This document shows positions 59,791 to 64,000 of a stretch of DNA of 64,000 nt, one piece after another. The DNA comes from Flavobacterium jumunjinense. GTDB lineage: Bacteria; Bacteroidota; Bacteroidia; Flavobacteriales; Flavobacteriaceae. The stretch's first letter is position 1. Every line of letters begins with the position of its first letter. The stretch covers positions 1,984,001 through 2,048,000 of the forward strand of contig NZ_CP091285.1 in assembly GCF_021650975.2 (NCBI RefSeq), in the 5' to 3' direction. The notes under the pieces were generated by a model. That model was not told the origin of the DNA. It saw nothing but the letters and a program-made list of their open reading frames with translations, and made no database searches. A program made the translations under genes and the position numbers.

Positions 59791-62445
59791 CTAGAATTGT
59801 TGTCCAATAATAAAATGTGTTTGCCAACCACTTTTAGAAGTTTCACCAGGAATCGCATCAAAACCATGTGCGAAGTCAATTCCTAGTAATCCAAAGGCAG
59901 GCATAAATACCCTAAGTCCGAATCCAGCTGAACGTTGTAAGTTGAACGGATTATATTGTTTAAAGTCATTAAATGCTGCTCCACCTTCAAGGAATGCTAA
60001 GCCGTAAATTGTAGCTGCTTGCTTTAATGTTATTGGGTATCTTAACTCTAATGAAAATTTATTATATATTGTTCCACCATCTACAGAAGATAATGAGTTG
60101 TTTGGATATCCTCTTAATTGTATTGTTTCTCTACCGTCTAATGCAAAGTTAGCTAAACCATCACCTCCTAGGTAGAATCTTTCAAAAGGTACAAGACCTC
60201 TATCTTGATTGTATGCTCCCATGAAACCAAATTCACCTAAAGAACGTAATACTAATTTGTCATAAATTCGAGTATACCAATCTGCTTTTACTTTTACTTT
60301 GTAATATTCTAACCAGTTGAATCTTTTTTGATCCACTTTAGATGGATCTGCTACTGCGTCTGCTATGCTTCCTGCTTTCTTAGGATTAGGATTACTTTGA
60401 GAAGGAATTGCTTCTAGATAATCTCCTTCGTTTACAATTGTAGTAACACCATTTTCGGTATATGTATAACTTGCTCCAGTGTGTTTGTATTTGTATTCTT
60501 CTAAGTTTCCTAAGTTTTTATAATCTACACCGTTGAATAATGAATAAGGAAGTGTAAATCTTCCTGAAACACTAAATTCAGACCCGTAAGTTGGGTAAAT
60601 AGGGTTGATACCTTTACTGTTTCTGCTTAAACCAATTGTGTAAGCAAGGTTTCTAGATGAACCATCTCCAAATGTAAATAATCCTGTGTTATAATTATTT
60701 AGATCATAATATTGGAAAGATACACTTTGCGATAATACAAAATAATCATCTGGTACATTTAATTGCTTTGCAATTCCAACAGATAATGATGTAATATTGA
60801 AACTTTGGTTACGAGTTACATCTCTAGTTTGGTAATTGTATAAAAACTGTTTACTATGTGATAAAGATGTTGAAAAACTTACTGGTTTTCTCCCGCCAAA
60901 CCATGGCTCAGAAAATGATAAACTATAAGTTTGGAAATATGAACTTCCTTGTAATCTTAATGACATTTTTTGACCATCACCCATTGGTAAAGGTTTGTAT
61001 GAATCTTTTTTAAAGATGTTTCTTGCAGAGAAGTTATTGAAAGATAAACCTAGTGTTCCAATAAAACCACCACCACCATAACCTCCTTGAAGTTCTATTT
61101 GACTGGCACCTTTTTCAACTACGTTATATTCGATATCAACTGTTCCTGCTTGAGCATCAACATTTTTAAAATCGGGTCTAATTGCTTCTGGGTCAAAAAA
61201 GCCTAACTGTCCAATTTCACGAACAGATCTAATTAAGTCTTCTTTGCTGTATTTTTGACCTGGTTTTGTTTTTAATTCTCTATAAATTACGTGGTCATTT
61301 GTTTTGTCATTACCAACTACTGTTATTTTGTTAAAATAAGCTATTGGACCTTCTGTAATTCTAATTTCAAAATCAATAGTATCATTTACTGTTTTTACTT
61401 CTACAGGATTAATGCTTGAGAATAAATAACCGTTGTTTTGATATAAATTTGTAATATCCTCTGCATCAGGGGAGCTGTTGTCTGCAATTCTTTTTTGTAA
61501 TTGAACACCATTATAAACGTCTCCTTTTTTAAGTCCTAAAACGCGGCTTAGTTGTTGGTCTGTATATATTGTGTTTCCTAAAAAACGGATATCTCCGAAA
61601 TAGTATTTTTTACCTTCTTCTAAGTTTATTTTTATATTTAATAAGTTTTTTTCTTTATCGTAAGTAATGCTGTCAGAAACTATTCTGGCATCTCTAAAAC
61701 CTGTTTCTTTATACTTGTCTATAAGACTTGCTAAGTCTTCATTGTACTTCTCTTTAATAAATTTAGAAAGTTTGAATATTCTTAAAGGATTTTTCTGTTT
61801 TGTGTTTTTAAGTGCTCTTCTAAGTTTTGCATCTGTTATTTGAGAGTTTCCAGAGAAATCAATGCTCTTAATTTTTACTTTACTTCCTTTATTTATGTTT
61901 ACAATCATTTTTACTTCAGTTTCAGTAGAGTCTGGAGTAGTAGTGATAATTACTTTTGTGTTGTAGAACCCATCTTTCTTATATTTGTTTTCAATATAAT
62001 TTTTGGTGGTTGTTATTAAATTTTCATTAACAACTTTTCCTTTTTTAAGATCTGTATCTTTAATTAAATCTTCTGCTTTTCCTTTTCTAATTCCTAGAAT
62101 TTTAATATCGGAAAGCTTTGGTGATTCCATTAGGTTTAATTCTAAGAAAATACTATCTCCCTTAATCTCATTTACATAAAAATTAACATCACTGAACAGT
62201 CCAAGTTTCCAAAGTTTTTTAATTGCAGAACTGATGTCTTCACCAGGGACTTGAATTTTTTGCCCTTTTTCAAGGCCAGAAAATGTTACAACGGTTTGTT
62301 CGCTATATTTATTCTTACCCGTTACATTAATACTTCCTAAGATGTATTCTTTTCCGTTTTCTAATTTTGTTTCCTGAGCAACTAACTTTGTACTGTTACC
62401 AATAATTAATATGGTAAAAAGTAATTGTAAACCTTTTTTTAACAT
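59791..62445 (-). CDS. bamA: BamA, outer membrane protein assembly factor
   Basis: BamA folds barrel proteins into the outer membrane. The ATG at 62445 (MLKKGLQLLFTILIIGN) gives 884 aa with a signal peptide ending KLVAQ; a reading from 62481 would overlap uppS by 29 nt and add a non-signal stretch. Five POTRA-type domains follow (about 30-420; repeats with VNENLITTTKNYIE, YNGVQLQKRI, YSKEDLIRSVREIGQLGFF), then the 16-strand barrel, with GYGGGGFIGTLGLSFNNF and the VRGY-like QLRGYPNNS loop, ending HFIGQQF-like (HFIIGQQF) with a terminal Phe. It lies directly downstream of uppS. Confidence 0.95.
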   Translation of the reverse strand: MLKKGLQLLFTILIIGNSTKLVAQETKLENGKEYILGSINVTGKNKYSEQTVVTFSGLEKGQKIQVPGEDISSAIKKLWKLGLFSDVNFYVNEIKGDSIFLELNLMESPKLSDIKILGIRKGKAEDLIKDTDLKKGKVVNENLITTTKNYIENKYKKDGFYNTKVIITTTPDSTETEVKMIVNINKGSKVKIKSIDFSGNSQITDAKLRRALKNTKQKNPLRIFKLSKFIKEKYNEDLASLIDKYKETGFRDARIVSDSITYDKEKNLLNIKINLEEGKKYYFGDIRFLGNTIYTDQQLSRVLGLKKGDVYNGVQLQKRIADNSSPDAEDITNLYQNNGYLFSSINPVEVKTVNDTIDFEIRITEGPIAYFNKITVVGNDKTNDHVIYRELKTKPGQKYSKEDLIRSVREIGQLGFFDPEAIRPDFKNVDAQAGTVDIEYNVVEKGASQIELQGGYGGGGFIGTLGLSFNNFSARNIFKKDSYKPLPMGDGQKMSLRLQGSSYFQTYSLSFSEPWFGGRKPVSFSTSLSHSKQFLYNYQTRDVTRNQSFNITSLSVGIAKQLNVPDDYFVLSQSVSFQYYDLNNYNTGLFTFGDGSSRNLAYTIGLSRNSKGINPIYPTYGSEFSVSGRFTLPYSLFNGVDYKNLGNLEEYKYKHTGASYTYTENGVTTIVNEGDYLEAIPSQSNPNPKKAGSIADAVADPSKVDQKRFNWLEYYKVKVKADWYTRIYDKLVLRSLGEFGFMGAYNQDRGLVPFERFYLGGDGLANFALDGRETIQLRGYPNNSLSSVDGGTIYNKFSLELRYPITLKQAATIYGLAFLEGGAAFNDFKQYNPFNLQRSAGFGLRVFMPAFGLLGIDFAHGFDAIPGETSKSGWQTHFIIGQQF

Positions 62446-62452
62446 TGTTTTT

Positions 62453-63199
62453 TTATGAAATTTGTTCACTAGTTTTTCCAAATCGTCTTTCTCTACTTTG
62501 ATAATTCCTTATGGCTTCAAATAAATCTTTTTCACTAAAATCAGGCCATAATACATCTGTAAAATAAAATTCTGCATATGCAATTTGCCAAAGTAAGAAA
62601 TTACTTATTCTGTGTTCTCCACTTGTTCTTATCACTAAATCTACATCTGGCAGATTATGCGTGTAAAGATGCTCATTAATAATTGATTGGTCAATAGCGT
62701 CATTGGAAATTATATTATTTTTAACTTTATCAGAAATTTTTTTAACAGCTTGAATAAGCTCTTCTCTTGCTCCGTAACTAAGCGCTAAGGTTAACGTCAT
62801 TCTAGTGTTTGCTGACGTTTTCTGAATAACTTCGTTTAATTCTTTTTGAACTTTCTCGGGGAGATTTGTTAAATTTCCTATTGCGTTCAAACGTATGTTG
62901 TTTTTCTCTAAAGTGTTTAATTCTTTCTTGAGCGATCCAACTAAAAGCCTCATTAAAGTATCAACTTCTAGTTTTGGTCTGTTCCAGTTTTCTGTTGAAA
63001 AAGCATAAAGTGTAAGGTTTTTTATTCCGATTTTTGCACACAATTCAACAGTTGTTCTAACCGATTTAGTGCCTTTTTCATGTCCAAAAGCTCTTAAGAA
63101 TCCTTTTTGTTTTGCCCATCTACCATTTCCATCCATTATAATTGCTAAATGGTTGGGAAGATTATTTAGGTTTATGTCTTTAGCTGTTTCTATACTCAT
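62453..63199 (-). CDS. uppS: Undecaprenyl diphosphate synthase (isoprenyl transferase)
   Basis: UppS makes the C55 lipid carrier for peptidoglycan and O-antigen. The catalytic Asp is D23 in IIMDGNGRWAKQKG. The LTLYAFSTENWNRP segment, LALSYGAREEL and the C-terminal signature DLVIRTSGEHRISNFLLWQIAYAE are all intact. The length of 248 aa is normal. It lies between the DUF6089 gene (3 nt) and bamA (7 nt using the ATG at 62445), a tight operon. Confidence 0.97.
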   Translation of the reverse strand: MSIETAKDINLNNLPNHLAIIMDGNGRWAKQKGFLRAFGHEKGTKSVRTTVELCAKIGIKNLTLYAFSTENWNRPKLEVDTLMRLLVGSLKKELNTLEKNNIRLNAIGNLTNLPEKVQKELNEVIQKTSANTRMTLTLALSYGAREELIQAVKKISDKVKNNIISNDAIDQSIINEHLYTHNLPDVDLVIRTSGEHRISNFLLWQIAYAEFYFTDVLWPDFSEKDLFEAIRNYQSRERRFGKTSEQIS

Positions 63200-63202
63200 A
63201 TA

Positions 63203-63886
63203 TTAATTTGCACAAAAGCAAGGATTTTTTCCAAAAGTATAGGTCAATGTTATACCTGAGAAAACATACCAGTCTTTACTGTTTAAATTACCAAATTGAA
63301 ATCCTTTTAGGTTATTGTTTCTTGGGTTACTTCCATCTAGATTGTCAGTGAATGTATATCTAGCTCCAATTTCTGCTCCTAATACGAAATGACTAAATAA
63401 TCTTGTTTTTAAGCCTATAATCATTGGAATAGCGAATTGACTATGTCTATAGTCTAGTTTGTCTGTTTTGTTTACAATGTAATTTTCATTATAAATGAAG
63501 TAATTTAAACCAGTTGAAACATAAGGTGTCATTGCCCAGTCTGAATTATGTAAGTCAAAATCAAAAAAATTAAATTCTAAACCTGCTGAGAATTCATCAA
63601 TATTATTTTGAAAATTAATACCTCTTAAATTTCTGCTAGGAACGTCACTGTCATAATCATTTGATCCTATTTGTCCATGAATATAAGAAAATCTCCATGA
63701 ATGCCTAGGACTCCTGTTCCATTTGTATATAATACCAAATGCAGGTTTGTTAGGTGATATATAAGTAGTTGGACCTACATCTCCAATGTAGTTAGTACCT
63801 CCTAAAAATACGCCTAATTCGTTGATTTGAGCATTAATACTTAATGAACTAAAAAGTATAAATATGTAAAATAATAAATTTCTCAT
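63203..63886 (-). CDS. DUF6089 family outer membrane beta-barrel protein
   Basis: A 227-aa protein with a signal peptide (ending INAQ) and aromatic-ended beta strands. It has the family pattern: INELGVFLGGTNYIGDVGPTTYI, then GIIYKWNRSPRHSWRFSYIHGQI and FEFNFFDFDLHNSDWAMTPYVSTGLNYF. It ends with two cysteines (NPCFCAN). The function is unknown. Genes of this family sit immediately upstream of uppS and bamA across Flavobacteriaceae, suggesting an envelope role. It is the first gene of the minus-strand operon in the window. Confidence 0.9.
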   Translation of the reverse strand: MRNLLFYIFILFSSLSINAQINELGVFLGGTNYIGDVGPTTYISPNKPAFGIIYKWNRSPRHSWRFSYIHGQIGSNDYDSDVPSRNLRGINFQNNIDEFSAGLEFNFFDFDLHNSDWAMTPYVSTGLNYFIYNENYIVNKTDKLDYRHSQFAIPMIIGLKTRLFSHFVLGAEIGARYTFTDNLDGSNPRNNNLKGFQFGNLNSKDWYVFSGITLTYTFGKNPCFCAN

Positions 63887-63902
63887 TTTTGAAAATAGTT
63901 TG

Positions 63903-63910
63903 CAAATATA
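63903..63910 (-). promoter_or_regulatory. TAnnTTTG element for the DUF6089-uppS-bamA operon
   Basis: TATATTTG on the minus strand, 16 nt before the ATG at 63886. Nothing further can be identified in 63911-64000. Confidence 0.55.
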
Positions 63911-64000
63911 ACAATATAGATTTCTTTACCACGTTTTAATGGAAAAATTATTCCTAAATAAATGGGTTTAATACAAACGTAAAAAGGAGTTAAAAGTTAT

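Noticed and set aside
62446..62481. Extended start of BamA overlapping uppS
   Set aside because: The extra 12 residues precede a normal signal peptide; the ATG at 62445 leaves a 7-nt gap to uppS.
1..64000. tRNA, rRNA, insertion sequences, prophage or integration sites
   Set aside because: No tRNA-like cloverleaf, rRNA segment, transposase, integrase or flanking inverted repeat pair was found by reading; a computed search would be more sensitive.

Overview
This is an AT-rich window from a gliding-type member of the Bacteroidota, almost certainly family Flavobacteriaceae. The reasons are: type IX secretion and gliding genes (sprA, a remB-like gene, a porP/sprF-like gene, two proteins with C-terminal type B sorting domains); an alternative complex III subunit joined to an aa3-type oxidase; promoters of the Bacteroidota TAnnTTTG class; almost no Shine-Dalgarno signals; and gene orders typical of the family (ruvA-sprA-gcvH-vanZ-tonB; DUF6089-uppS-bamA-ompH-ompH-murI). 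No species can be named. No rRNA, tRNA, CRISPR array, insertion sequence or prophage was seen.

Layout. 1-3.5 kb: end of an ACIII subunit gene, then cytochrome oxidase subunits II and I. 3.6-6 kb: ruvB and a cytochrome P450. 6.1-9.1 kb: a 998-aa T9SS cargo protein. 9.2-14.1 kb (minus strand): a two-component system with a sigma-54 activator, followed by a probable operon of a 49-aa four-cysteine protein (a short ORF that overlaps gdh), glutamate dehydrogenase, an Rnk/GreA-like protein and a small coiled-coil protein. A -24/-12 promoter lies directly upstream of that operon. 14.3-30 kb: malic enzyme fusion, ruvA, sprA, gcvH, vanZ-like, two TonB-like genes, deoC and remB. 30-35.2 kb: heme O synthase, oxidase subunits III and IV, SCO and assembly-type genes. 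35.3-41.5 kb: DUF4403 lipoprotein, TolC plus HlyD-type adaptor, tsaB, MscS channel, dodecin. 41.5-47.8 kb: a phosphate-acquisition block (OprO/P-like porin and two tandem PiT transporters with fused PhoU-like domains). 47.8-57.2 kb: Nfu, a 2258-aa repeat adhesin with its porP/sprF partner, gamma-carbonic anhydrase. 57.3-63.9 kb (minus strand): murI, two OmpH/Skp proteins, bamA, uppS, DUF6089.

Main points for a second look: (1) the sigma-54 activator beside gdh, with a matching promoter, a palindromic candidate enhancer and the unannotated Cys4 protein; (2) an 11-bp-period direct repeat (WTAAC-N6-WTAAC) upstream of all three phosphate genes, a candidate Pho box; (3) a fourth such repeat in front of a promoter-like stretch and a free-standing terminator, i.e. 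a candidate phosphate-controlled small RNA or 17-aa peptide; (4) a TonB C-terminal-like domain at the start of RemB, homologous to the two TonB proteins encoded just upstream; (5) a 267-nt repeat array with a five-unit higher-order period in the giant adhesin; (6) a redox-dead SCO-like paralogue next to SCO.
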